A DNA stretch of 64,000 nucleotides from Siphonodentalium dalli (Eukaryota; Mollusca; Scaphopoda; Gadilida; Siphonodentaliidae), in assembly GCA_032622095.1 (NCBI GenBank), contig CP136067.1, positions 181,446,556 through 181,510,555 of the forward strand. Direction: 5' to 3'. Each line of letters opens with the position of its first letter. The stretch's first letter is position 1. Made by a program: the position numbers and the translations under genes. Positions 43,343 through 53,936 of this stretch are shown here, one piece after another. Below the pieces are notes generated by a model that worked only from the letters and a program-made list of their open reading frames with translations, did no database searches and was not told the origin of the DNA.

Positions 43343-43810
43343 ACAGTAATACCCAAAGTAATTGACCACTTAACCACATCAGAATTATTGGTAATTTTTC
43401 AGGATTTGAAATCCAGAAAATTTACCAATAATTTTGCTGTGGTCAATTACTTTGGACATTACTGTATGAGGATTGAGTTATCATTAAACCTCAAATCCTT
43501 ATATTGGTTACAGTAATGCCCAAAGTAATTGACCACTTAACCACAGCAGAATTATGTATTTTTTCAGCATTTACAATCCTCAAATTACCCATTATTCTGC
43601 TGTGGTTAAGTGGTCAATTGCTTTGAACATTACTGTATGATGATTGAGTTATCATTAAACCTCAAATCCTTATATTGGTTACAGTAATGCCCAAAGTAAT
43701 TGACCCTTTAACCACAGCATAATTATGGGTAATTTTTCAGGATTTAGAATCATGAAAAAATACACACAATTTTGCTGTGGTTAAGTGATGAATTACTTTG
43801 GACATTACTG
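43343..43810. mobile_element. Three foldback MITEs in tandem (CAGTAATGCCC family)
   Basis: Elements lie at 43343-43464, 43511-43635 and 43682-43810. Each runs from CAGTAAT to ATTACTG and is flanked by TA. The spacers between them are the same 46-bp sequence (TTGAGTTATCATTAAACCTC and neighbours), with related pieces before the first and after the last. The whole unit of element plus spacer has thus been tandemly amplified. Confidence 0.9.
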
Positions 43811-45270
43811 TATGTCGATGGAGTTAAACCTCACATCAGTGTGTTGGGGATTTGGACCTTGACTTGGTACCTTTGGTTTTTAACGCAACAAATGCGCGTA
43901 CACCATATACACAAATTTTTTATGTAACCAGAGTTTTTCTTGGATAAGATGAGTTTGAAGCCTGCTTACATTTCAAAAAGCGGATCTCGACGCTTTGAAG
44001 CAAAAGTTACAAAAGATAAAATGTGTATTTGACGAGACTATAATACAAATGAAAAAATAAATTGAGGGAGGGGTGGGCGATACAGGGAACTAAGGGTTGA
44101 ACCGATATAAATTTGTAGAGCAATAACGACCAATGTTGACATATTATGCATATCAACTCTACTGTTGCAACAAGGCTATAAAATAGGGGGGGGGGGGTGT
44201 CAGAATCTTAGTCATCTCTATATAGTGCCAGAATAGTCATTTATGGAGTTCTATAAGATGTTGGGTTGGTTAGATGGACTCGGAGAAAAAAGGGGTTTGT
44301 ACCGATGAAGTTGATGAACTGACATAAATTAGTGGATCGATGTTGCCATGTAATGCATCGTGACTACTAAAGCAGCAATTATATAAAATTGGGGGGGGGG
44401 GGGGGGGGTATGAAATTATCTCTATAGTTGGCACCATGATTATATAGAAAGGAATAGCAATTGATATACATATACGGTATACTATAGTAATACCATAGAC
44501 ATATAAGTACAAGTATCACGAGATAAAATATTACGTAACATGACTATATATATACCGATGAAAGAAATAAATAAATTGGACCGGGATTAGGGGTTGGGTT
44601 GGTTATATGTGGATAATTGGATATGGAATTCATACCGATGAAACGCGGGGGAAATAGGGGTTGATACTGATACGATAGACCGAAATAAATTTGTCGAGTG
44701 ATAATGACCAATGTTGACGTATAAAGTAACGCGACTGTACTGTCACACAATTATCAGGTAGAACCGGTCAAATATGACAGGGTACAGCACGTAATTATTT
44801 CCTAGATCGAAGAAATGATTTTTTTTTTTCGATGATAAAATTTAAAATCGATTTATGTCTATAAAACTGTCATTTTTTAAAAATTTGAGCTAAAACTTGG
44901 TGTGTATGTGTATAATACTACTATATTCTTAAAATGACAGAGTTCAGCGCGTAATTATGTTTTAGATGGAAGAAATTGAATTTGTTTTCGATAAAAAATT
45001 TACAGCGTGTCCGGCCTACGGGTCATTGAGTATGCTCAATTTTTGTAAACAAACTTTTGTCAATAGCCGTTTTGGTCAAACTAAACCTTCTTCGACCGGG
45101 ACAGCAGATCCGAATAGTAGCTAAGATGTATTTAGATAGAATTATCAAAAGAATATGACCGATCAGGGTACATTTTAAGAGAATAGAGTGGAGAAATCTT
45201 GGTGATAATTCCAGAAAATAAAGATGGAGGTGAATCATAATTAAACTTCCCACAATGCACTTCACTAAAC
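43811..45270. other. Interior of the TIR element with poly-G tracts
   Basis: There are G runs near 44188-44198 and 44392-44408. A diverged repeated block (AATAAATTTGT-GAG with AATGACCAATGTTGAC) is seen near 44110-44145 and 44685-44718. I see no coding sequence. Confidence 0.5.
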
Positions 45271-45718
45271 CAGGGGTTCTCAATGGGTTACACATTATTT
45301 TCAGTCTATCAGATTATTTATATTTTCAACAACAAGTGACTTTAAGTTTACAATTTCAGCCTGTCCTGACTCTATCGATACGATTTAACACATTTTCAAA
45401 AACGTATTATACACCGGTGGCGTTAACTTTACAATTTAAGCATCTACGTGATTCTATCGGTACGATTGAGTAAGGTACAAACAAGAATACATCAGGGGCT
45501 CCCAATGGGTTATATATTATTTTCAGTCTATCAAATTATTTATATTTTCAACAACATATTATTACACCGGTGACTTTAAGTTTACAATTTGAGCCTGTTC
45601 TGACTCTATCGATACGATTTATCATATTTTCATAAACGTATTATACACCGGTGGCGTTAACTTTACAATTTCGGCATCTACGTGATACTATCGGTACGAT
45701 TAAGTAAGGTACAAACAA
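45271..45718. repeat. Direct tandem duplication, about 223 bp x 2
   Basis: Both units begin CAGGGGTTCTCAATGGGTTA or CAGGGGCTCCCAATGGGTTA and end in ACGATTGAGTAAGGTACAAA or ACGATTAAGTAAGGTACAAA. They differ at scattered bases and by small gaps. Confidence 0.88.
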
Positions 45719-46039
45719 TCTCCAAGAATACATTCGCCCTGTCCACCACGCAATATCAAAATCTCAGAAGCTAGAAACACCACAGGTGGCGTAATAATCA
45801 ACGATGATACGAGAGGATAACTATGGTTTTGACTGAAAACGAGAATTATCATGAACGGGTACAAGCATGCAAATACCGATTGGAAAATCGATATTTGCAT
45901 GTACACCTATACCCACGAATGATATAATATCCAGTCAAAAGCATGCAGTAGGTTTCTTTTTATTATATGCGGTTTCGTTATTTCAATTTACAATTATTGT
46001 TGTCAGGCGATTGTTTTGTCGAATTAACTGCAGACGGAA

Positions 46040-46587
46040 TTTCACTTAAGTGCAACAAGAATATTCGTTATTGCGCTTAAACGAAATTAGATATTCCTTA
46101 TTGATCTTATGAGCCCAATAATATCTTCTCTTATTGTGCTTAAGCTCAATTAGAATTGTCCTTATTGCGCATAAGCGTGATTGGGGACTCCTTAAGCGCA
46201 ATTAATATCTCCATCATGAGATCACCCCTCTGTGCAAATACTAGAATCCGAATTGGCCTATACGCGTGGAGTCACCAGGTCACAAATAAACTCCACCCAT
46301 TTCACTATGGACTACACCATTTGAATTAGTGTTTATGTGGCTAATTGTGCTTAAGCGTATTAAGGAAGATTTTGACTTCCACTAACAGCCCAATTAGCTC
46401 TTATTGCACTTAAGCGCAATAATAATATTCCTTATTGCGCTTTTATTGGAGATTCCTTTTTGTGCTTATATATAAGATCAATAAGATATGCCTTATTGCG
46501 CTTAAACGCAATAAAATATTCGCTTAAGCGCAATTAGATATTTCCTTATTGCGCTTAAGCCCAATTAGATCTTCCCCTAATTGTGCT
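46040..46587. repeat. Cluster of CTTAAG-centred palindromes
   Basis: About ten words of the type GCGCTTAAGCGC, or near forms of it, are joined by short AT-rich spacers such as AATTAGATATTCCTTATT. The spacing is irregular, so this is not an ordinary tandem array. It lies in the TIR element, next to a foldback. Confidence 0.8.
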
Positions 46588-47034
46588 TAAAGGTGCATAG
46601 TCGGAATTAACGCTCGTACAATTACTATTTCCTAGGCTTCGGTGGTCAAAAATATTTGATTCGAGTCGAGGAACCCACCCATCAAAGTTCAGAGTGATCA
46701 AATATCGATTTTTGAAATCTATTATTTTTTACCACCGATAATTTTTTTAGTGGCCCAGTAAAAGGTCGATGAGAAGACGGTCTCGGACCAAATTGCGGAT
46801 CAAGATGGATAACTCTAAAATAAAGTGGCTTTTTGTGTCAAATAATTGACAAACCGGTAAAATTTCATTGAACAAAATGTTGATAAATAAGAGGTCTTGG
46901 GCAATTTTGTACTATAGTTGACTAATTTATTTTTGGGCAATTAATCGATTCTGATAACTGGAGCAGCATTTAAAAAACATTGTTGTTGTTGGAATCTGAT
47001 GATATGGGGACCATCGAATCGGTTTGAGTACCTT
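46588..47034. mobile_element. Foldback, GAGTCGAGGAAC family
   Basis: The start TTAAAGGTGCATAGTCGG and the end CGGTTTGAGTACCTTC are relatives of the 57298-57784 termini. It contains ATTTGATTCGAGTCGAGGAA. Confidence 0.75.
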
Positions 47035-47580
47035 CACGCTCAATTATTTATAAATGTCAATTTGACTTCCCATATACATGTACATGTATGTTTGGTCTTT
47101 TTAATAAAGTACCTCAAGATATTATAGGAAAATAAAAAAAAAACATCGCATCAAATTCAACACCAGTGACGTTGTAGATGTGTTGTATCATAAGTTACTA
47201 ATTCGTTCTACTTATAGGTAATCATTATAGGACAATTTACAGTCACGTAGAACCGCCGTGGAGCCAGCAAAACGAAGCAATTAACTGGATTGCGGTAAAC
47301 ATTTATCCATGTCAGGAATCGGAACGCTGAAAATGTGCGTGTCGTGAATCGGAATACTCCGAAAACAGAATCGGAACGATTGGCAAGGTTACTTTTAAGG
47401 CAACGTGTCACGCTAAAATCGCGTATTTTGATCAAGTGTATTTTTAAAGTAACGATGGGTTGGTTTGCGGATATTCGTAAGCAATTTGTTCTACAAAACA
47501 TTATCTTTTTCCGTTCGAAATTCACATTTGTACACCATTCTTTTCTTCTGTTTGTGTGGATTTTAGTGAGCAACGCTTGT

Positions 47581-48402
47581 TAGCTCAACTTTACTTTGTA
47601 AACTTTGAGCTATTGCCATGGCTTTGTCGTCCGTCGTCCGTGTGTGCGTGTGATTCGTCAACAATACAGGCTACATGTCGTACCTTTGGTCGGATCATTA
47701 TGAAATTTGACATAGCTGTTGACATCAACATTTAGACCAGAACGATTCATTTTGGGGTCATTCGGATAAAAAACATGGCCGCCAGTGGCCACCTTGGATT
47801 TCAATATTCAATCCATTAGCACGGGCTACAGGTCGTACTGTTCGTCTGATCATCATGCAATTTGTCATGGATATTAATATTGACATGTAGATGGGAACGA
47901 GTAATTTTGGGTTCATTCGTCCAAAAAACATGGCCGCCGGCAGCCATCTTAGATTTTACTCTTTGCATGACTAAATTCTTTGGCACGGCCTACAGGTCGT
48001 ACCTTTGGTCGGATCATCATAAAATTTGTCATGGATGTTAACACTGACATGTAGATGGGAACGAGTCACGAGTCATTTTGGGGTCATTCGGCAAAAAAAC
48101 ATGGCCGCCAGCAGCTATTTTGGATTTTACTCTTTGTATGACTAAATCCTTTAGCACGGGCTACAGGTCGTACCTTTAGTCTGATCATCATGAAATTTGT
48201 CATGGCTGTTTAAATTGGAATGTAGATGGGAACGAGTCATTTTGGGGTCATTCGGCCAAAAAACATGGCTGCCAGCAGCCATCAGGGATTTTACTCTGTG
48301 TATGACTAAATCCTTTACTGCTCACTTTTTACACTCATTTTTAATCTCTCTATTCATTGCTCATCACAAAAAAAATACCTTCTTTACAAAGTTGAGCTAC
48401 AG
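47581..48402. mobile_element. Tandem-repeat element with TAGCTCAACTTT ends
   Basis: It starts TAGCTCAACTTTACTTTGTA, then GAGCTATTGCCATGGCTTTG and TCGTCCGTCGTCC, followed by four to five units of about 160 bp. It ends TTTACAAAGTTGAGCTA. The ends are inverted repeats, with a 5-base gap on the right. The element at 19740-27110 is a relative in the other orientation. Confidence 0.83.
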
Positions 48403-48661
48403 TGTCATTGACACTTTCATAACTTAGTTCAGCGTGATATATATGCGACTAAAGAATAAGTAAGTAAAGAATAGAATACCTTAGAAACAAATCCTAACAT
48501 TTGAATGTGTCATCCCATGAGTTGCTCCCTCGATATACACCAATTAGTAAACATGGTCGTGGAAAATCGAGCAAACGTTCGCGGAATCGGAACTTATACC
48601 GCTCGGAATCGGAATTTTACTCGGGCGGAATGAGATTTCGAGGAGCATATCATCCACAGTG

Positions 48662-50178
48662 CTTCAATAACGACTCTTGAATTTTATCTCGTCGTAGGAA
48701 GTTCTTTAGCCAAACTGAGATGCATGCCATTATCTAGATCATGCCATGAATCTCTACTCTGTCTAACGCCCGCAGATATCATATTCCACCAGTACAAAAC
48801 CTTGGAACTTTTTGAAGTTTTGACAGGAAACCTTATAAAATCTAAAAAATAACACAGGGAATATATTTCTTTGTAATTATCTGTTTCTTAATAATGTACT
48901 TCACTGTAGGTGAAGGTCCCAACTCTAAACTTCATGATTTAAGTGACTTTGTGAGCGATTTTACTTTGCGTTTCTTACAAATATGTAATTTTTCCTGGGT
49001 AATTAATTGAATGTTTATTGCGATATCGGCTCTCAAAAGTCACAGAAAAGCATGCAATTTCGAGTTTGGACCTTGACATATAGTAAAGTATATTAATAAG
49101 GAACAAATAATAACTAAGTAATATATTCCCTGCGTTATTTTTTCGACATTATAAGGTTCCCTGTCAAAACTTCAAAAAGTTCCCAGGTTTTGTTCTGGTG
49201 GAATATGATCTCTACGGGCGTTAGCCATAGTAGATATTCATGGCATGATCTAGCCATTATCGTGCTGAGTCAAATTAATTAACCGCGGGCTCCACTCCTG
49301 GTGGTGCCCTTCCGTCCTTTAAGTTTCAGCTTTGCAAGGAGTTTTGTATGTGGCACGGTACAAAGGCCTTTGCGAAGCCCAGGATTTCCATAAGTACGTC
49401 TGTTTGTATTTCTTTATCGAAGGATGTCAGTATATCGGTAGTTGTTGTAGGAAGTTGAGTACGCAAGAGTCATGATGATTGACCCTTCTTGAACCATGGA
49501 TTTAGGAGGTAAGGATGTTTTGTTCCTCCAGATGGTTGAGTACATGACGACATAGTATGTTTGTTCTCCATGTTTTTGCAACAGACTGATGTTAATGAAA
49601 CAGGTCGGTATAGTTTTCAGCTAGGTGGATATTTCCTTTCTTAAGCTGGCACTTAGCCTGTCCTCATGTAGGTCCCCACTCTCTATAGTTGTCGGGATGA
49701 TTGTAGTAAGTCAGGTGTTATATGGCTACGGTGCATGTATTCAGGACAATATTAATTTTGGAATACCGTCCGGGCCCGGAGCCTTAACTCGCTTGACGTC
49801 CTTTAGTAATTTGGTCACCCCTTTCTAAGTTTCTATGTTGATGTATACAGATCCTTGATGTTGGTGAAGTTTCCACTCAGGTTTGGTATATTGTCGCCTT
49901 TTCTTTATTTGGTGAAGACTGACTGGAACTGTTCCTCTATAGTATCTCAGCTTTACACACAACGTCCTCCATTAGGTGGCCTCATTTCTTCAGTTGTGGG
50001 GAGGGTGGGACTCCAATGTTTCCTTGACTTCATGTAAATGTATGACTAGAATGGTTCAGGGACCTTCTTTTCAAATCGGCTGACCATGCTGTTATATAGG
50101 TGTACAGACTCTCTGGAACTGTTTGTACTTATCCCATGCATTCCTGTTATCTACTGGTACCACTCCACAGAAACTCTC
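48662..50178 (-). pseudogene. CR1-like LINE RT and linker remnant, copy B (after the TIR element)
   Basis: This continues 41849 and matches 11888-12842. The minus strand again gives the SFDKEIQTDVLMEILGF region (about 49370-49430) and linker remnants to about 50170. A foldback (48729-49260) interrupts it. Confidence 0.8.
48729..49260. mobile_element. 532-bp foldback element
   Basis: The left arm (CTAGATCATGCCATGAAT, TCATATTCCACCAG, TTTTTGAAGTTTTGACAGG) is complemented by the right arm (CCTGTCAAAACTTCAAAAAG to GCATGATCTAGCCATTAT) over about 120 bp. Copy A has no insertion at the matching place (near 11955). Confidence 0.85.
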
Positions 50179-50479
50179 TTAACCCTTTCAGTGCCAGGGG
50201 CCGATCTCATCGGCCCTAATTTACGGTCTGTAAAATCGGCCCTAAAACAAATTAAAAATAAATTTTTTATTTTTTTTTTAGATTTTTAAAATATTATTAA
50301 AATTGTAAATAATTGTAAAAAATAATAACAAATGATGAAAAATTGTTAGGCCAATGCATTCTCTTATATATGCGAGGCGACCTATGGTCGACTCGCATAT
50401 ATAAGAGGATGCATTGGCACAGGGTATATGGGTTGATAGAACTTGATACACAAATCGGACCTGGCACTCAAAGGGTTAA
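50179..50479. mobile_element. TTAA MITE, TTAACCCTTTCAGTGCC type, B-only
   Basis: It runs from TTAACCCTTTCAGTGCCAGG to CCTGGCACTCAAAGGGTTAA, with a CCAATGCATTCTC hairpin at 50354-50417. Copy A has the exact empty site CTCTCTTAAGTCAATAAAGC (about 12846), with a single TTAA. Confidence 0.93.
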
Positions 50480-50905
50480 GTCAATAAAGCTCTACTTCTA
50501 AAAGTGAAGTGAAACACTATGCTAGCTGGGTGTTCAAACTCACATACCAAATAAATTGTCTCCATGAGGCATTTTGTATCTTTATCCCAATATTAAAATA
50601 AAATCAGAAATAGATATGGTTTATTGCTGCAGGGGTCACCACTGGTATTGATGAAGCCATAAATGTGTAGTCATTCTTACTACTTTATGTGTTGACATTT
50701 TTAAAATGTTCATCCCTAGTTGACATTTAGTCTATTTAGTGTAGAAAATATTTGACAGAAGAGTCTGTTCTTATGTTTTCTCCATTTGCTCCTTATTTTA
50801 TATTGTTTAAACTGTTTTATAGGAAGAATGTCAGGATACCTTTATAATTTGAATAAAACATATCATTTTCAAAAATATTTGGAAATTCATGTACTGTGAC
50901 ACTTA
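50480..50905. other. Non-coding, matches 12850-13280
   Basis: AT-rich copy B flank with no recognisable feature of its own. Confidence 0.5.
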
Positions 50906-51889
50906 TGGGGCGCCGTTCCTCTATTTATCCCCTATTTAGAGATATCTCCAATTCATTTGGAGATATCTCCAATTCATTAAGAGATATCTCCAATTGTTAT
51001 GAGATATCTCCAATTGCCAAGGAGATATCTCCATAAAAATATGGAGATATCTCTAAATCACTAGCAGATATCTCTTAATTCACGAGGAGATATCTCTTAG
51101 CCACGAGGAGATATCTCCAAATCTACGCGATTTGCAGATATCTCTTTGTCCAATTAAGAGATATCTCCAAATGACTAAGAGATATCTCCTCGCGAATTAA
51201 GAGATACATGTATATCCAATTCATTAGCAGATATCTCTTAATTGACGAGGAGATATATCTTAGTGGCATGATTTAGAGATATCTCTTAATTCGCGAGGAG
51301 ACATCTCTTAGTGATTTAGAGATATCTCTTAATTCGCGAGGAGGTATCTCTTAGTCATTTGGAGATATCTCTTAATGCTGTCGAATTGGAGATATATATA
51401 TCTTCGTGATCGAGGAGATATCTCTTTAAGCCTGTCCCAGTCATCACTGCCGAATTGTAGATATATCTTAGTGATCGAGGAGATATCTCTTAATTCAGCA
51501 GCCTAAGAGATATCTCCAAATGGCTAATAGATATCTCCTAGCGAATTAAGAGATATCTGTAAATACTCGCGAATTAAGAGATATCTCTAAATCATGCCAC
51601 TAAGAGATATCTCCTCGGGAATTAAGAGATATCAGCTAATGAATTGGATATATCTCTTAATTCACGAGGAGATATCTCTTAGTCATTTGGAGATATCTCT
51701 TAATTGAATGAAGGATATCTCCTCGGTCATGTCGATTAAGAGATATCTCTAAATTGCTAGCAGATATCTCTTAATTCGCGAGGAGATATCTCTAAATCGC
51801 TAGGAGATATGTCTTAATTCACGAGGAGATATCTCTTAGCCACGAGGAGATATCTTCAAATAGGGGATAAATAGAGGAATGGCGCCCCA
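50906..51889. mobile_element. 984-bp TIR element filled with AGATATCT palindromes
   Basis: The termini are TGGGGCGCC and GGCGCCCCA, and inside them are TTCCTCTATTTATCCCC and GGGGATAAATAGAGGAA. Between the termini about 30 exact AGATATCT words are present, mostly as GAGATATCTC or GGAGATATCTCC. Several near forms are also present. Spacers are 8-20 bp, often CACGAG, AATTCATT or AATTCGCGAG. Copy A has no such element (TACTGTGTCATTCG near 13273). ACTGTG on the left and ACTGTC on the right hint at a short target duplication. No open frame is present. Confidence 0.88.
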
Positions 51890-52039
51890 CAGTCACTGTC
51901 ATTCATTGGATGGTGATGATATCCCCCCCCCCCCCATGCATCTACATTTTCCCACCAACATGTTAACCACTGGGCCGAATAAATAAAAATTCTGTGTTCT
52001 CAGGCACCTCCAAGCCTTGAAATAGTGTGTCTGTCATTT

Positions 52040-52171
52040 GCAGAATGAGGTTCCCAGAGGGTGAATTTAGTGACGCTACCCCGCATAGCGGGCTAGCATC
52101 ACCAAATTCACCCTCTGGGAACCTCATTCTGCTGAGGTGTAAGCAGAATGAGGTCCCCAGAGGGTGAATTA
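52040..52171. repeat. Hairpin with a third arm (GCAGAATGAGG)
   Basis: The palindrome 52040-52132 is built of GCAGAATGAGGTTCCCAGAG with GGGTGAATT and the complement, around GCGGG-type words. A third partial arm in direct orientation follows at 52144-52171. Copy A lacks it. Confidence 0.85.
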
Positions 52172-52990
52172 CAAATGTTTTTTTTTAAAAGCCTCGTCAA
52201 ACTTTTTTTTCAATATATTCTGTTAGAAATATTGGAATTGAACAGCGAAATTGAATTTTTTTTCTGGAGTATGTTATTGAGATTTTGAGCAGAAAAAAAT
52301 AATAAATAGCCTCTCTCTCTCATCTCAAAATTTAGATCTAATTCCCTGAAAACACAAATATTTTATTTGAATGGCCCAGGATATGTTTCTGTGGCTTGAT
52401 AAAATCTCATTCTGGACCTTATAAGGGGTGTGATTGTTACATGGAGTTTGTAACTTTGTATCATATTTTCAAAGATTACTAACACATTTCTAAAGCTAAA
52501 TTGAGTTCTATAAATTATGGTCAGAACATGAGTACATAATATTTAAAAAAGTGACATTTACAGTAATGCCCTAATTAATCGACTCCTTAACCACAGCAGA
52601 ATTATTGGTAACTTTTCACTGAGAGCTTTCCGATGAATGGCAACATGCCATATTTCTGACTAAATCCTGAAAAGTTACCCATAATTCGGCTGTGGTTAAG
52701 GAGTCAATTATTTAGGGCATTTCTGCAGACCAAGGTAATTATAGCTACTATATCAGTTCATAGTACTTGAGTGGTTTCAAACAATGTTCACAGTGGTAGA
52801 AAGGCTAAGTGGTGCCAACATTCAGTTTGTGAACAAGTATGTTGTAACTTAGGGTTGGGACGGTCCCAATGGGACCATGAATATAGGGTTATGCTCTAAA
52901 TAATCGAATCCTTAACCACATCAGAATTATGGGTAATTTTTCAGGATTTAGTTTGAAATATGGCTTGTACATCAAAACAGTTAAAGATGC
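52172..52990. other. Non-coding flank of gene B with MITEs
   Basis: This matches 13420-14292. It includes the foldback MITE at 52561-52725 and a decayed one at about 52885-52970. The sequence near 52335-52375 resembles the unit of the 30-bp array at 59941. No coding content. Confidence 0.55.
52561..52725. mobile_element. Foldback MITE, CAGTAATGCCC family, B-only insertion
   Basis: It runs from CAGTAATGCCC to GGGCATTTCTG. Copy A reads GACATTTAGACCAAGG (near 13797), while copy B reads CATTTA, then the element, then CAGACCAAGG. The target is TA. Confidence 0.92.
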
Positions 52991-53530
52991 CCTGTCTAAT
53001 TTAACACCCCTAATTTTATATTTCTTTGGTTTTCGTCGAGGAACCCACCCTTCAAAGCCTAAGAGTTATTCGATATTGATTTTTGAAATATAGCAAAAAT
53101 TCTACCGTAAATAGATACGGACATGTGCGGATGCCATAACAAGAGTCAGGAGCAGTGGCTTTGGCAGATCGGAAATGATTTTTGGAACAAAAGTCGATAA
53201 AAATTATCTGCAGAAACAAACTGGACAGTTTCTTGTTATAGTTGGCATGCAGATACATAGTATACTTATTCCCTGATTCAGTAATCATATTATAGTCATG
53301 AAAATAGACCAGTTATAAATACCATGCTGATCACAAATGTAACAAGATGTTTGTTTACGTTCGTGACGACACATGCTGGGGAATTCCAGTTCGAACCAGG
53401 CATACTATGTATTCAATTCGAGGTGGAGAAAATAAATTGCTTTCAAAAATTAAAATTTTTAATAACTCTGTGCGGTGAAATGTGGGTTCCTTGGCTCAAA
53501 TTAAATATTCCCCCACCCCCATAGTCAATA
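52991..53530. repeat. Large foldback, GAGTCGAGGAAC family, copy B
   Basis: Counterpart of 14293-14868, with GTCGAGGAACCCACCC on the left and GTGGGTTCCTTGGCTC on the right. Confidence 0.7.
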
Positions 53531-53539
53531 AATGATATA

Positions 53540-53703
53540 AATAAACAGAACGACACGATGTTTAAATGGGTTTGTCGATAGGGCATGAGTGCTGTCACGG
53601 AAGGATAGAACGAGAGGCACTTGCGCCTCAAGTTCTATCCTTCCGCGACAGCACGAGTGCCATGTCGACAAACCCATTTACACATCGTGTCGTTCCGTGT
53701 TTA
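53540..53703. mobile_element. Long hairpin insertion upstream of gene B
   Basis: The arms run ACGACACGATGT, ATGGGTTTGTCGA, GCTGTC, GGAAGGATAGAAC and complement, meeting near 53622. Copy A lacks this block and the sequence up to about 53895. Gene B therefore has a different upstream region from gene A. Confidence 0.88.
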
Positions 53704-53904
53704 TTGCACGCTTCGCGTCCTAGAATCCGTGCATTAAAATACAGACTTAGGTTTGTTGAGGCACATGGAGGGCGTGTTTTGTCATGTGTGATGATGCTTT
53801 TATTTCATAGTTCCGGTTTCATGGTTGAGGGGAACGTTCCATACGTATTTGTAAATATGGAACATCAATAACACTGTAATTCTGGGAACAAGCGTGTAAT
53901 AAAG

Positions 53905-53925
53905 TTCAATTTTTCTGTATTTCAG
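53905..53925 (+). promoter_or_regulatory. Probable 3' splice site upstream of gene B start
   Basis: TTTTTCTGTATTTCAG is followed by GTTATTTAAAG and the ATG at 53937. It is conserved with copy A although the sequence just upstream differs, which supports its use as an acceptor. Confidence 0.55.
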
Positions 53926-53936
53926 GTTATTTAAAG

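Larger units (their letters stand above)
41850..48661. mobile_element. 6.8-kb long-TIR DNA element without visible transposase
   Basis: The ends are CACTGTGGAGGATC and GATATCATCCACAGTG-like. The two termini stay complementary for about 57 bp (CTCCTCGAAATCTCATTC and CCCGAG are shared). The flanks are CTTCAAAA (41842-41849) and CTTCAATA (48662-48669), an 8-bp duplication with one mismatch. Copy A has the uninterrupted site TTTCCCTTCAATAACG (about 11890). Nested inside are tandem foldbacks, a CTTAAG cluster, a foldback and a tandem-repeat element. No transposase was recognised. The superfamily is open (hAT- or P-like by duplication length). Confidence 0.88.

Noticed and set aside
41850-48661. 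CACTA-type transposon suggested by the CACTG end
   Set aside because: CACTA elements make 2-3-bp duplications. Here the flanks agree over 8 bp with one mismatch.
50906-51889. Ordinary satellite made of a 30-bp unit
   Set aside because: The spacing between AGATATCT words is irregular and the spacers differ. Inverted termini and absence from copy A argue for a mobile unit.
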